A stretch of DNA of 64,000 nt from an uncultured Lachnospiraceae bacterium (GTDB lineage Bacteria > Bacillota > Clostridia > Lachnospirales > Lachnospiraceae): contig CANQRR010000003.1 in the NCBI GenBank assembly GCA_947626285.1, forward strand, positions 50,967 through 114,966, in the 5' to 3' direction. The notes beneath the pieces were generated by a model that was not told the DNA's origin, did not search any database, and worked only from the letters and a program-made list of their open reading frames with translations. A program made the translations under genes and the position numbers. Position 1 is the first letter of the stretch. Every line of letters starts with the position of its first letter. Positions 24,554 through 33,220 of the stretch are shown piece by piece.

Positions 24554-25603
24554 TCACTGCTCGCTGTCAATCAGGATCTTGCCCCGCACTGTCCCCGGCG
24601 TCTTGTACATCTCGAACGCCGTGTCGATCTGCGAGAGCGGAATCTTCTTAAAGATAAACGAGTCGTCAAACTGCAGCTGCCCGGTCTTGAAATAATGAGC
24701 AGTCAGCTTCCACTCATCGCCCGGGAACGGAGCCGAATAGCTCATCCAGGAACCGGTCAGGTAGAATTCCTTGCGATTGATCGCCTCCCACTCGTCCACG
24801 CCGAAGCTCAGCTCCCTCGTCGGCGTGCCGATAAAGCAGACCTGCGCCTTGTTCGCCGCCAGCTTGAACGCCATCTTCATCGTGATCGTGTTGCCTGCCG
24901 TCTCATAGATATAATCAAATCCGCGCCCGTCTGTGATCTCGTTCACCTCATCCATGAATCCCTCTTTGCCGGAATTCACGCCGTGGTCCGCGCCGAGCCG
25001 TTTCGCCAGCTCCAGACGCTCGTCGAGGATGTCGAACACCGTCACGGACTTCGCGCCGAAGATCTTCGCCCACTGCATCGTCATCATGCCGATCGTGCCG
25101 CCGCCGAGGATCGCGACATTCTTGCCGCCCTTGTAATCCAGACGGCGCAGTCCGTGCAGAGCCACCGTCGCCGGCTCAAAGGAAGCGCCCTTCTCAAAGC
25201 TCACCTCGTCGTCAAATTTCACCGCGTTCTTCTCCGGCACCGCGACGTACTCCGCGAAGCTGCCAAACTCCCGCGAGCCGATGAAGCTGTAATGCTTGCA
25301 CAGCGAGTAGTCGCCCTTCTGGCAGTCCTCGCACTTCATGCACGGGACGAGCGGAACACCCGCCACGCGGTCTCCGGGCTTCAGTGTCGTGACACCCTCG
25401 CCGATCTCCTCCACCACGCCGGAAAACTCATGTCCCAACACGTTCGGGAAGAAATGGCACGCGTCGCCATTCACCCTCGGCACGTCTGACCCGCAGATCC
25501 CCGTGTATTTTACCTTGATGAGCACCTTTCCCGCTGTCGCCTTCGGCTTCTCGATCTCCTCGTAGCGGATATCGTTCTTTGCGTGTACTACGCCTGCCTT
25601 CAT
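24554..25603 (-). CDS. Zinc-dependent sugar-alcohol dehydrogenase, GatD-like
   Basis: 349-residue medium-chain dehydrogenase resembling galactitol-1-phosphate 5-dehydrogenase. Catalytic zinc: CGSDVPR, GHEFSGVVEEIG; structural zinc: CMKCEDCQKGDYSLC; nucleotide motif ILGGGTIGMMTMQWA. Start ATG 25603 behind GAGGAGG; nine extra codons upstream are discarded. With the FGGY kinase and GatZ-like protein it may form a route for an alditol or ketose phosphate. Assignment to galactitol is tentative, since no PTS or GatY is nearby. Confidence 0.88.
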   Translation of the reverse strand: MKAGVVHAKNDIRYEEIEKPKATAGKVLIKVKYTGICGSDVPRVNGDACHFFPNVLGHEFSGVVEEIGEGVTTLKPGDRVAGVPLVPCMKCEDCQKGDYSLCKHYSFIGSREFGSFAEYVAVPEKNAVKFDDEVSFEKGASFEPATVALHGLRRLDYKGGKNVAILGGGTIGMMTMQWAKIFGAKSVTVFDILDERLELAKRLGADHGVNSGKEGFMDEVNEITDGRGFDYIYETAGNTITMKMAFKLAANKAQVCFIGTPTRELSFGVDEWEAINRKEFYLTGSWMSYSAPFPGDEWKLTAHYFKTGQLQFDDSFIFKKIPLSQIDTAFEMYKTPGTVRGKILIDSEQ

Positions 25604-25739
25604 TTTGATTTCCTCCTCTTTCTTTCTCACTTATCCGACTGCCGCATTTCTTCTATATCATTTGTCCGGCTGCCGTGCTTCATTCGTATCACCTATCTGT
25701 CCCCGCATATCTTCGCCCGAAAAGCATCGCCTTTCACAC

Positions 25740-27215
25740 TTACACATGGATCCCTTTTAATCTCTCATATAGCTCAAGATAAAGCTCCATCTGCCGCTGA
25801 TAAACCTCGTGGCTTTTCCAGTCCGGTTCCTGCACTCGCGTCACCCGAATCGTGCGCTGTACCGCCTCGCCGTAATCGCGGTACAGTCCACAGCCGACGC
25901 CCGCCAGCAGCACCGCGCCGAGCGTCGTCGCCGTATCCGATGCCGGCACCTGTATCGTCTTTCCCGTGACATCCGCCTTGATCTGCGTCCAAAGCACCGA
26001 GTTCGAAGCGCCGCCCATCGCGTTCAAGGCATCCACGCCGACGCCGGTCTCGGCCGCCGTGCGCAGATTGTGCTCCAGGGAAAACGCCACGCCCTCGAGC
26101 AGTGCGCGGATCATATGTCCCCTCGTCTTGTCAAAGGAGAGTCCGTAGAACACGCCCTTCGCGTCCGGATCCCAGATCGGGGAGCGCTCTCCCGCCATGT
26201 ACGGCAGGAACACTACGCCGTCGCTGCCCGCAGGAACCTTCTCCGCCTCAGCCGTCAGCTCGTCGAACGACAGATCCTTGCCGAACTCCTGCCGGAACCA
26301 CTTGAGCGTCCCGCCCCCTCCGACCGTGCCGCCCTGCAGCAGCCAGAGCTCCGGCACGACGTGCGGCGACAGGATCAGCTTCTTATGCGCCAGCGGACGA
26401 TCCGTACAGATGCTCATTCCTCCTGCCTGTCCGCCCTGCTCCTGCGTCTGGCCCGGCTGATACACCCCGGCTCCCAGCGTGCCGCAGGCCGCGTCGAGAC
26501 CGCCTGCCACGACCGGGATTCCCGGACGTAGTCCCGTCTGTCGCGCCGCTTCCTCCGTGACCGTCCCGACCACCTCGTCGCAGCGGTACAGCCGGGGGAC
26601 CAGATCTACAGACAGGCCGAGCTTTTCGGCCAGTCCCTCGTCGTATTCCAGACGTTTCATATCGAAAAAATGTATCCCGTATCCCTGTGAGAGATCCTGA
26701 CTCATCTCTCCGGTCAGTTTCCATACAATGTAGCTGTTGCTCTGCAGGAACTTGTCCGTCCGCGCGAAAACCTCCGGCCTCTGCTCCTTGAACCACAACA
26801 TTTTCGGCGTCGTGTAGGACGGGAGGAAATCATTCTCCGCCACCTCGAAGATCGTATCCTCCCCGAGTTTCTCCTTCACCCGCTCACAGATGTCGCGCGC
26901 CCGCGTGTCCATCCAGATCGGCGTGCGGTCAAGCACGTTCCCTTCCCTGTCCACCGGGATTGCCGACCAGCTCTGTCCGTCCACGCCGATGCCGCGGATC
27001 GCCTCCGCGCTCACGCCCTCCGCCGAGAGCACTTCGCGAATTCCCGCGCAGATCGCGTCCCACCATTCCCGCGCGTCCTGCTCCGCCCAGCCGGATTCAG
27101 GATAGTACACCTGGTATGGCTGATTCGTCTGCGCGAGCACGCGCCCATCCGCGTCGAACACCGCCACCTTGCAGGCAGACGTCCCGATATCGATTCCCAG
27201 CAACTGTTCCTTCAT
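25740..27215 (-). CDS. FGGY-family carbohydrate kinase (xylulokinase-like)
   Basis: 491-residue sugar kinase. The N-terminal phosphate motif is LGIDIGTSACKVAVFD; further FGGY features are GVDGQSWSAI, WMDTRA, GGLDAACGTLGAG, YMAGERSPIWDP and NAMGGASNSVLWTQIKADV, closest in style to xylulokinases. It is the only sugar kinase in the window, so it may phosphorylate L-fuculose for FucA; equally it may serve the GatD/GatZ cluster it leads. Divergent from an AraC regulator at 27564. Start ATG 27215. Confidence 0.9.
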   Translation of the reverse strand: MKEQLLGIDIGTSACKVAVFDADGRVLAQTNQPYQVYYPESGWAEQDAREWWDAICAGIREVLSAEGVSAEAIRGIGVDGQSWSAIPVDREGNVLDRTPIWMDTRARDICERVKEKLGEDTIFEVAENDFLPSYTTPKMLWFKEQRPEVFARTDKFLQSNSYIVWKLTGEMSQDLSQGYGIHFFDMKRLEYDEGLAEKLGLSVDLVPRLYRCDEVVGTVTEEAARQTGLRPGIPVVAGGLDAACGTLGAGVYQPGQTQEQGGQAGGMSICTDRPLAHKKLILSPHVVPELWLLQGGTVGGGGTLKWFRQEFGKDLSFDELTAEAEKVPAGSDGVVFLPYMAGERSPIWDPDAKGVFYGLSFDKTRGHMIRALLEGVAFSLEHNLRTAAETGVGVDALNAMGGASNSVLWTQIKADVTGKTIQVPASDTATTLGAVLLAGVGCGLYRDYGEAVQRTIRVTRVQEPDWKSHEVYQRQMELYLELYERLKGIHV

Positions 27216-27232
27216 TGTTCACGGTCTCCTCT

Positions 27233-27342
27233 ATCTTCAGCCATGCAGGCCGCAGACGCGTCTGCACAGCAGCCGCCTCTTTCCTCAGTACCAATTTATC
27301 TTCAGCCATGCAAGCCGCAGACGCGTCTGCACAGCAGCCGCC
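27233..27342. repeat. Two 45-bp near-identical direct repeats
   Basis: ATCTTCAGCCATGCA(G/A)GCCGCAG... at about 27233-27277 and again at about 27298-27342, one mismatch, period 65. Each contains the perfect palindrome GCAGACGCGTCTGC. The second copy supplies one arm of the structured element at 27313-27450. Confidence 0.8.
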
Positions 27343-27450
27343 CGTCTCTTCGAGACTCCTGTCTGCGGCTAGATGTGCGTTCCGCACATCTCCGCCAAAA
27401 AGCAAATCCGTCTACGACAAGTACACTTGTCTCGACGTTTTGCTTTTTGC
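27313..27450. repeat. Three-stem inverted-repeat element in the kinase/araC divergent spacer
   Basis: Stem 1: AGCCGCAGAC (27313-27322) / GTCTGCGGCT (27361-27370) enclosing GTCTC-TTC-GAGAC (27344-27356). Stem 2: AGATGTGCG-TTC-CGCACATCT (27371-27391). Stem 3: CAAAAAGCAAA / TTTGCTTTTTG (ends about 27450) enclosing CGTC/GACG and ACAAGT-AC-ACTTGT. The order and shape match 13321-13453, and stem 1 differs from it by only one compensated base pair. Confidence 0.7.
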
Positions 27451-27480
27451 GGTATGGCTGAACTGTTAATTAATATTATA

Positions 27481-27513
27481 TTCATTGAAATATGAAATGA
27501 ATAGTGATAAAAT
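27481..27513 (+). promoter_or_regulatory. Promoter of the AraC gene at 27564, with overlapping palindromic site
   Basis: TTGAAA (27485-27490), 17 bases, TAAAAT (27508-27513). The inverted repeat TTCATT...AATGAA (27481-27501) overlaps the -35 region, and a TATAAT on the minus strand just to its left would serve the kinase operon, so one site could control both directions. Confidence 0.6.
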
Positions 27514-27563
27514 TAAGGAGTAATGGTAAAATATTCACTTTTCTGTTCTGCGAGGCGTTTTTC

Positions 27564-28415
27564 ATGAAGTACATTGATTACAAGGAACATAAGCAACACG
27601 GCACATTCAACTTCCCGATCGCCTACTACCGGGAAAATCCGCGCACGCCACGGTATCTGATGCAGTACCACTGGCATCCCGAATACGAGATCGTCCACAT
27701 CATCTCCGGCAGCTTCGAGATCATGGTCAACAACAATCCCGTCCTCTGCCGGGAAGGCGACGTCATCCTTCTTACCGACGGCTTTCTGCACGGCGGCACC
27801 CCGCACGACTGCGTCTACGAGGGCGTCATCTTCGACTTCTCTTTTCTTCTGAAGGAGAACCACGCCTGCACCCGGATCATCCAGAATATCATCGATCACA
27901 AATACCTGATCGACCTGAGGCTCTCGGACGACAGTCCCGACATCTTGCCGGTCATCGAAGAGCTGTGCGCCGCGCTCTCTTCCAGACAGTCCGGCTATGA
28001 ATTTCTTGTGCAGGGATATCTCTACCAGCTTCTCGGCGTCATCCTGTCCGAGCATCTGTACGAAGAAAATCCTGACGAAAACGCTTTCTCCGACCGCCTG
28101 AATCCGGTCAAGGACGTGCTCGCCTACATCTCGGAGCACTACGCCGAACCGGTCCTGCTCGACCATCTTGCCGAGACAGCGGGAATGAATCCCAAATACT
28201 TCTGCCGCTATTTCCGCAACATGACCGGACGGACGCCAATCGACTATCTGAACTACTACCGCATCGAATGCGCCTGTGAGATGCTCGCCACCCGCGATCT
28301 CACGGTCAAGGAGACCGCCTACTCCTGCGGCTTCGGCGATGAGAGCTACTTCAGCAAGACCTTCCGCAAATACAAGGGAGTCACCCCGCGACAGTATCTG
28401 ACTGAGAGTTTCTAA
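27564..28415 (+). CDS. AraC-family transcriptional regulator
   Basis: 283 residues: N-terminal cupin sensor (HWHPEYEIVHIISGSFEIM, metal/sugar pocket) and C-terminal double helix-turn-helix (LDHLAETAGMNPKYFCRYF and VKETAYSCGFGDESYFSKTF with KYKGVTPRQY). Start ATG 27564; 20 codons upstream lie in the promoter region. Divergent from the FGGY kinase operon and convergent with fucI, so it probably activates one or both in response to a sugar. Confidence 0.92.
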   Translation: MKYIDYKEHKQHGTFNFPIAYYRENPRTPRYLMQYHWHPEYEIVHIISGSFEIMVNNNPVLCREGDVILLTDGFLHGGTPHDCVYEGVIFDFSFLLKENHACTRIIQNIIDHKYLIDLRLSDDSPDILPVIEELCAALSSRQSGYEFLVQGYLYQLLGVILSEHLYEENPDENAFSDRLNPVKDVLAYISEHYAEPVLLDHLAETAGMNPKYFCRYFRNMTGRTPIDYLNYYRIECACEMLATRDLTVKETAYSCGFGDESYFSKTFRKYKGVTPRQYLTESF

Positions 28416-28449
28416 ATACGGCGCAAAGCGTGTATCTGTGCAAAAAACA

Positions 28450-28481
28450 GGGGCCGCTCAAAAGCCTGGCGGCCCCGTTTT
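28450..28481. terminator. Bidirectional terminator between araC-type gene and fucI
   Basis: GGGGCCGC (28450-28457) / GCGGCCCC (28469-28476), followed by GTTTTT on the plus strand and by TGTTTTTTG on the minus strand. Serves both convergent genes. Confidence 0.88.
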
Positions 28482-28496
28482 TCAGCAAAACTTATA

Positions 28497-30299
28497 TTAT
28501 TTCTTATACATCGGCCCGTAGGTCGCGCAGGCTCTGTAGTCCGCGCCCTCTTTGTCCATGCCGAACGCGTTCCACGCGGCCGGACGGAAGATCTTCTCGG
28601 TCGGCACGTTGTGCATGCATACCGGGATGCGCAGGATCGAGCACATCGTGATCAGGTCCGCGCCGATGTGGCCGTAGCTGATCGCGCCGTGGTTCGCGCC
28701 CCAGTTGTTCATCACATCGTAAGCCGTCTTGAACGGGGAACCCTCCACGCCGTCGCATCTCGGTGCGAACCAGGTGCACGGCCATGTGTAGTCCGTTCTC
28801 TTCCAGATCTTGTCGGACACGTCGTCCGGAAGGTTCACAGTCCAGCCCTCTGCGATCTGCAGCACCGGGCCAAGGCCCTTCACGAGGTTCAGACGGATCA
28901 TCGTCGCCGGCATCTCCGCTCTGGTCAGGAATCTGGAGGAATATCCGCCACCGCGGAAATAGCCATTGTCGGCCGGGTTCCAGGTCGTCGCGTCGAGGAT
29001 CGCTTTCTGATCCGCCTCCGTGACATCCCACCACTCCTTCATCACGCCGTTGCCGTTCTCATCCTTCGCCTCACCGCAGGCGTCAAGGCATGCAGCGCCG
29101 GAGTTGATCAGATGGATGAAACCGCCGTTCTCCTTTGCGACGCCCTCAAGCTCGTAACCGGTCGCCTTCTTGACCGCTTCTGGACTCCAGTAGGTACGCA
29201 CGTCCGCAAAGATCTGCGCGCGGTTCGTCAGCAGCTTCATGAACAGCATGCCGAGGCCGTTCAGGATATCGTTCTCCGTCGCCAGGATGTACGGCTCACG
29301 CGCGCCGTTCCAGTCGAACGAGGTGTTCAGAAGCGCCTCCGGGAAATCGCAGTTCGGATAGAAGTCCGTCCACTGTCTCTGGCCCTGGAAGCCTGCCGCG
29401 ATCGCGTTGTGTCCGATCGCCTCCTCGGAGAACTTCGCGTCGAGCTTGTCGCTGCCGCTCATCAGGTCCTTGATGATGAGCATCATCTTCACGACGAACT
29501 CCCAGTCCGCATCTTTCTGCTCGCGGGACTTCTGGATGAACTCCGGATTCTTGTCGAAGCCTTCCTTGCAGTATTCCTTCGTCCACTTCAGCGCCTTCTC
29601 AAACTCCGCGTGATCGTAGATGCCCTCGCTCATACGGCGGATGATCTCGACCTCGTCCACGGACTCGACACGCATGCCGAGATAGGACTCAAGAAAATCG
29701 GTATCCATGATGGAACCGCCGATGCCCATCGTGACGGAACCGATCTGCAGATAGGATTTGCCTCTCATCGTAGCCGCAGCTACCGCCGCGCGGCCGAAGC
29801 GCAGCAGCTTCTCTCTGACGTCCGCCGGGATCTCCGTGTCGTCCGCGTCGCAGACGTCATGTCCGTAGATGCCGAATGCCGGAAGACCCTTCTGCGCGTG
29901 TGTCGCCAGAACGGAAGCCAGATACACGGCGCCCGGTCTCTCTGTGCCGTTGAAGCCCCAGACAGCCTTGATCGTGTTGCGGTCCATATCCATCGTCTCC
30001 GCGCCGTAGCACCAGCACGGAGTCACGGTCAGGGTGATCGCTACTCCCTCTCTCTCAAATTTCGCCTGGCAGGCGGCTGCCTCGCCGACGCGTCCGATCG
30101 TCGTGTCCGCGATCACTACCTTCACCGGATCTCCATTCGAGTATTTGAGGTTCTCCTCAAACAGCTTCGCAGCGGATTTCGCCATGTTCATCGTCTGCTC
30201 TTCCAGAGAGCCGCGCACGTCCAGAGCGCCTTTACGTCCATCGATTGTGGGGCGGATACCGATCACCGGATATTCGCCGACAAGTCTGTTCTTTGCCAT
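28497..30299 (-). CDS. fucI: L-fucose isomerase
   Basis: 600-residue manganese-dependent ketol isomerase converting L-fucose to L-fuculose. Family segments include [79 protein letters not shown] and [19 protein letters not shown]. The start is ATG 30299 ([17 protein letters not shown]) with GGAGGG upstream; an in-frame start five codons earlier overlaps the ribosome site. It stands alone with its own promoter, divergent from an AraC gene. It supplies fuculose, which the kinase and FucA then feed into the compartment. Confidence 0.95.
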   Translation of the reverse strand: MAKNRLVGEYPVIGIRPTIDGRKGALDVRGSLEEQTMNMAKSAAKLFEENLKYSNGDPVKVVIADTTIGRVGEAAACQAKFEREGVAITLTVTPCWCYGAETMDMDRNTIKAVWGFNGTERPGAVYLASVLATHAQKGLPAFGIYGHDVCDADDTEIPADVREKLLRFGRAAVAAATMRGKSYLQIGSVTMGIGGSIMDTDFLESYLGMRVESVDEVEIIRRMSEGIYDHAEFEKALKWTKEYCKEGFDKNPEFIQKSREQKDADWEFVVKMMLIIKDLMSGSDKLDAKFSEEAIGHNAIAAGFQGQRQWTDFYPNCDFPEALLNTSFDWNGAREPYILATENDILNGLGMLFMKLLTNRAQIFADVRTYWSPEAVKKATGYELEGVAKENGGFIHLINSGAACLDACGEAKDENGNGVMKEWWDVTEADQKAILDATTWNPADNGYFRGGGYSSRFLTRAEMPATMIRLNLVKGLGPVLQIAEGWTVNLPDDVSDKIWKRTDYTWPCTWFAPRCDGVEGSPFKTAYDVMNNWGANHGAISYGHIGADLITMCSILRIPVCMHNVPTEKIFRPAAWNAFGMDKEGADYRACATYGPMYKK

Positions 30300-30367
30300 A
30301 AATCGTCCCTCCAATTAATATGATTTGTCTCGCATTTCGCACAAGACAGCCGTGTGTAAGTATGTTT

Positions 30368-30444
30368 ATTATACAACACTTTCACAAAAAAATCACGATA
30401 AAATCTGTCAGGATATGGACATTTTTTGTTATTTTTGATATGAT
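30368..30444. promoter_or_regulatory. Divergent promoters between fucI and an AraC gene
   Basis: Plus strand: TGGACA (30416-30421), 17 bases, TATGAT (30439-30444), reading to the AraC gene. Minus strand: TATAAT (30373-30368) with no good -35 box, as expected of an activator-dependent promoter, reading to fucI. The rest of the 317-base spacer (30300-30616) shows no gene. Confidence 0.6.
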
Positions 30445-30616
30445 GCACTGTGACAGCACCCGGAGTTTCCGTCAGATAGCCTATGTGCGACCCCAGACGC
30501 GGGATCCGCGATGCGCACAAAGAACAATTTCCGCTCGCATATTGTCAGAGATGCGTTTCCCCGGCGTGAAATTGCCGATACACACAAAGACCAAATCCGG
30601 CAGACAGGAGGATCCG

Positions 30617-31561
30617 ATGAAAGCATTTCACGAGGTACGCAGCTACGCCTCCGATTTCATGGTGTGGCAGTCTTCCTATGAGAATATCAGTTTCCTCGCG
30701 CACTGGCACCAGGAGCTGGAGCTAATCTACGTCCGCTCCGGCGCGGCGCATTTCAGTATCTCCGACGATGAATTCACTGCCAGAGCCGGAGATCTCGTCG
30801 TCGTCGACACCGGGGAGTTCCATTACAGCGATTCCTATGAGTACCGGAACCATCTGGACTTTATCATCTTCGACCCATCGATCGTCAGCTCACACTACCG
30901 GCACTCGCACTTCGCGAGCCCCCTGGTCACCGCTGCGCAGCTGAAGCAGTACGGAATGACAGACGAAGTCGAGCGGCTCTTTTCCACGGTGACCGACGAG
31001 CTGCGCGAAAAACAGCCTTACTATCAGGAGATCGTCTCGTCCGCGATCCGCGGATTTTTTTGCCGGCTGCGCCGCAGCCATCCCTGTTCGAGCGATCCGG
31101 ACGTGATACGCAGCCACCGCATGTCCATGCTCTACGACATGCAGCAGCTGCTCACCTACATCGACGAACATTACAGCGAAGACATCTCCCTGTCGTTCGC
31201 CGCGCAGAAGATGAACTTCAGCGAGAGTCATTTTTCCCGGATCTTCAAAAAGCTGGTCGGAATGAATTTCGTGCATTACCTGAACGCGGTCCGCGTCGAG
31301 CAGGCCGCCTCCATGCTGCGGACGACCGGCACCAAGGTCGCTGACATCGCGCTCGCCTGCGGCTTCGACAACATCCGCTCCTTCAACCGGACGTTTAAAG
31401 AATACACCGGCTACACCCCGACGCAGTTCCAGCAGCTCTCCGGCTCCGAAGCGCAGCTGATCTCCTATTATAGAAGAAAGTCAAGCCAGAAGGAGTACGT
31501 AGAGAACGACTCGCTGACCCTGGTGAAGAATCCGGAGCATCCGTCGTCCGCGCAGAAATAA
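30617..31561 (+). CDS. AraC-family transcriptional regulator beside fucI
   Basis: 314 residues: cupin sensor (AHWHQELELIYVRSGAAHFS, AGDLVVVDTGEFHYSDS) and double helix-turn-helix (SLSFAAQKMNFSESHFSRIF; VADIALACGFDNIRSFNRTF; EYTGYTPTQF). The open frame begins 99 codons earlier, but that stretch covers the promoter and is not protein-like; ATG 30617 has AGGAGG seven bases upstream. Divergent from fucI and thus its likely regulator. A polar C-terminal tail of about 40 residues follows the DNA-binding domain. Confidence 0.92.
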   Translation: MKAFHEVRSYASDFMVWQSSYENISFLAHWHQELELIYVRSGAAHFSISDDEFTARAGDLVVVDTGEFHYSDSYEYRNHLDFIIFDPSIVSSHYRHSHFASPLVTAAQLKQYGMTDEVERLFSTVTDELREKQPYYQEIVSSAIRGFFCRLRRSHPCSSDPDVIRSHRMSMLYDMQQLLTYIDEHYSEDISLSFAAQKMNFSESHFSRIFKKLVGMNFVHYLNAVRVEQAASMLRTTGTKVADIALACGFDNIRSFNRTFKEYTGYTPTQFQQLSGSEAQLISYYRRKSSQKEYVENDSLTLVKNPEHPSSAQK

Positions 31562-31588
31562 CAGAAAGATATTATCTGCTTTTGATAT

Positions 31589-31900
31589 CTAATCCAGATG
31601 GAACACGTTCTGCAGATCGATGCTCACCGGACTGTTATCCGGGTTCGTCTCCATGATGTCGGCCATGTAGTCCCACCACTTACGGTTGATCGCAGTGTCC
31701 GCGCCCTTCGCCCACAGCTCCTCATCCTCGATCTCGATGTAACCGAACAGCGTCAGCGTCTCCTTGTCGAGAAAGATCGTGTAGTTCTTTCCGCCGTGCT
31801 CGTGGATCATGTCCTTCATCTCCGGCCAGAGCAGATTGTGACGTCTCTCGTACTCCGCCTCCTGTCCCGGATACAGCTTCATCTTAAATCCCTTGATCAT
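31589..31900 (-). CDS. rhaM: L-rhamnose mutarotase
   Basis: 103-residue RhaM-family dimeric protein that interconverts rhamnose anomers. Seen: KMKLYPGQEAEYERRHNLLWPEM, YTIFLDKETLTLFGYIEIE (partial) and RKWWDYMADIM, with the active-site His in ERRHNLLW. It follows the rhamnose-type binding-protein gene but is isolated from it by a terminator and has its own promoter. No rhamnose isomerase, kinase or aldolase gene is in the window. Confidence 0.93.
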   Translation of the reverse strand: MIKGFKMKLYPGQEAEYERRHNLLWPEMKDMIHEHGGKNYTIFLDKETLTLFGYIEIEDEELWAKGADTAINRKWWDYMADIMETNPDNSPVSIDLQNVFHLD

Positions 31901-31952
31901 GGTCTTTGCCTCCTTTACAAGATTTCATTCTTTCAATTTACAGGTCAGTTTC

Positions 31953-31981
31953 ATTATAGCGCCGGAAAGCGCTCCCCGCAA
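31953..31981 (-). promoter_or_regulatory. Promoter of rhaM
   Basis: Minus strand TTGCGG (31981-31976), 17 bases, TATAAT (31958-31953), placed between the upstream terminator and the gene. Confidence 0.7.
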
Positions 31982-32020
31982 TATGACATTTCTCAGGGAA
32001 GATCCTGCTGCCAAAAAGAG

Positions 32021-32044
32021 GCGGTGCCGAAGCGCCGCCCCAAT
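32021..32044 (-). terminator. Terminator after the rhamnose-type binding-protein gene
   Basis: Minus strand GGGGCGGCGC-TTCG-GCACCGCCTC hairpin (one mismatch) followed by TTTTTGG. A stable UUCG-type tetraloop. Confidence 0.75.
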
Positions 32045-32112
32045 TCGTGCTTTAAACTGCCATATACAGATTTACACCCATACTATGCAGCTCTCAGAGT
32101 TTTCGCCGTATC

Positions 32113-33132
32113 TTAGAAGATCTCAGCCCACTCCTCGATGTTCTCGCCGTTGAACTCCATCGGAGCGCCAAGGATAACTTCCGTGCCGCCGTCAGCAGCC
32201 TCAACTACTTCGTAGTCGCCAAGCTCGCCAGCCGTGTAGGTGTCGCCTGCAGCGCCGGTGATGTCGCCAGCTACCATTGCCATCGTGGTGTAAGCGGTCA
32301 GGGTTCCCAGACCTTCCATGTTCCACAGATAGAAGTACGGGCAAGCCTTGTCGTCGCCGGTGTACTCTTTCATCTCGGACGGAAGTCCAAGACCGGTGAT
32401 CTTGCACTCAGCACCATTGTCCTGAAGGTACTTCGCAGCAGCGCCGATACCAACGGTCGTCGGAGCGCAGATAACCTTCAGATCCGGGTAGTTCTGCAGC
32501 AGGGCAGCGGTCTGCTCTGTGGACTTGTCCGGAAGGTCATCGCCGTAAGCAACTTCCACGAGCTCAAGCTTCGAATACTTGTCATCCTCTTCCATGATCG
32601 TCTTCATAGCGTCGATCCAGGCGTTCTGGTTCGCAGCCTGAGATGTCGCGGAAAGGATCGCCCACTGGCCTTCGCCGCCCGTGATGTCGAGAACAGCATC
32701 CATAAGAGCCTGCGCTACTTCAACGGTACCGGCCTGGTTTACGAAGATCTGACGGCTGTCCGGATTCGGAGCAGAGTCGAAGGAAGATACCTTGATGCCT
32801 GCATCCATTGCTTCCTGCAGCTTCGCCTGAAGCGCGTTCACGTCGTTCGCGGAGATCGCGATCGCGTCGAAATCCTGAGAGATCAGGTTGTCGAGAACCT
32901 TGATCTGAGCGTCCGCGGTCGGAGCTTCCGGATAAACGATCTCAACCGTCGCGCCCTCAGCCTCTGCGGTCTCCTTGAAAGCGCCCGCTGCGAGCTCCAT
33001 GAAAGCGTTACCTGCGGACTTCACGACCATCGCGAGCTTCTGTCCCTCTCCTACACCTGCGGCAGCTGCCGGCATAACGCTGCCGAGCACCATTGCGCCG
33101 CAAAGAATTGCACTGACTAACTTCTTGTTCAT
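32113..33132 (-). CDS. Rhamnose-type ABC transporter substrate-binding protein
   Basis: 339-residue type 1 binding protein. Signal peptide MNKKLVSAILCGAMVLGSVM with cleavage near AAA-AG; the only cysteine in it is too early and in the wrong context for a lipobox. The mature part shows LAMVVKSAGNAFMELAAGAF, DAIAISANDVNALQ, SFDSAPNPDSRQIFVNQ and ICAPTTVGIGAAAKYL, the pattern of rhamnose/autoinducer-2-like binding proteins. Encoded with two permeases, a double ATPase and RhaM, so L-rhamnose is the likely ligand. Confidence 0.9.
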   Translation of the reverse strand: MNKKLVSAILCGAMVLGSVMPAAAAGVGEGQKLAMVVKSAGNAFMELAAGAFKETAEAEGATVEIVYPEAPTADAQIKVLDNLISQDFDAIAISANDVNALQAKLQEAMDAGIKVSSFDSAPNPDSRQIFVNQAGTVEVAQALMDAVLDITGGEGQWAILSATSQAANQNAWIDAMKTIMEEDDKYSKLELVEVAYGDDLPDKSTEQTAALLQNYPDLKVICAPTTVGIGAAAKYLQDNGAECKITGLGLPSEMKEYTGDDKACPYFYLWNMEGLGTLTAYTTMAMVAGDITGAAGDTYTAGELGDYEVVEAADGGTEVILGAPMEFNGENIEEWAEIF

Positions 33133-33166
33133 TTTGTTTCCTCCCTTAAATGTTTTTTATTTGGAA

Positions 33167-33189
33167 CCGTCCCGCCTGCGGCAGGACGG
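33167..33189. other. Hairpin upstream of the rhamnose-type binding-protein gene
   Basis: CCGTCC-C-GCC/GGC-A-GGACGG around a TGC loop, no T-run on the minus strand. It parallels the hairpin ahead of the other binding-protein gene and probably tunes its relative expression. Confidence 0.45.
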
Positions 33190-33220
33190 CTGCCTACATG
33201 ATTTATTGGTTTATAACAGC

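Noticed and set aside
27233..27342. CRISPR array
   Set aside because: Only two repeat copies, one spacer-sized gap, and no cas genes anywhere in the window.
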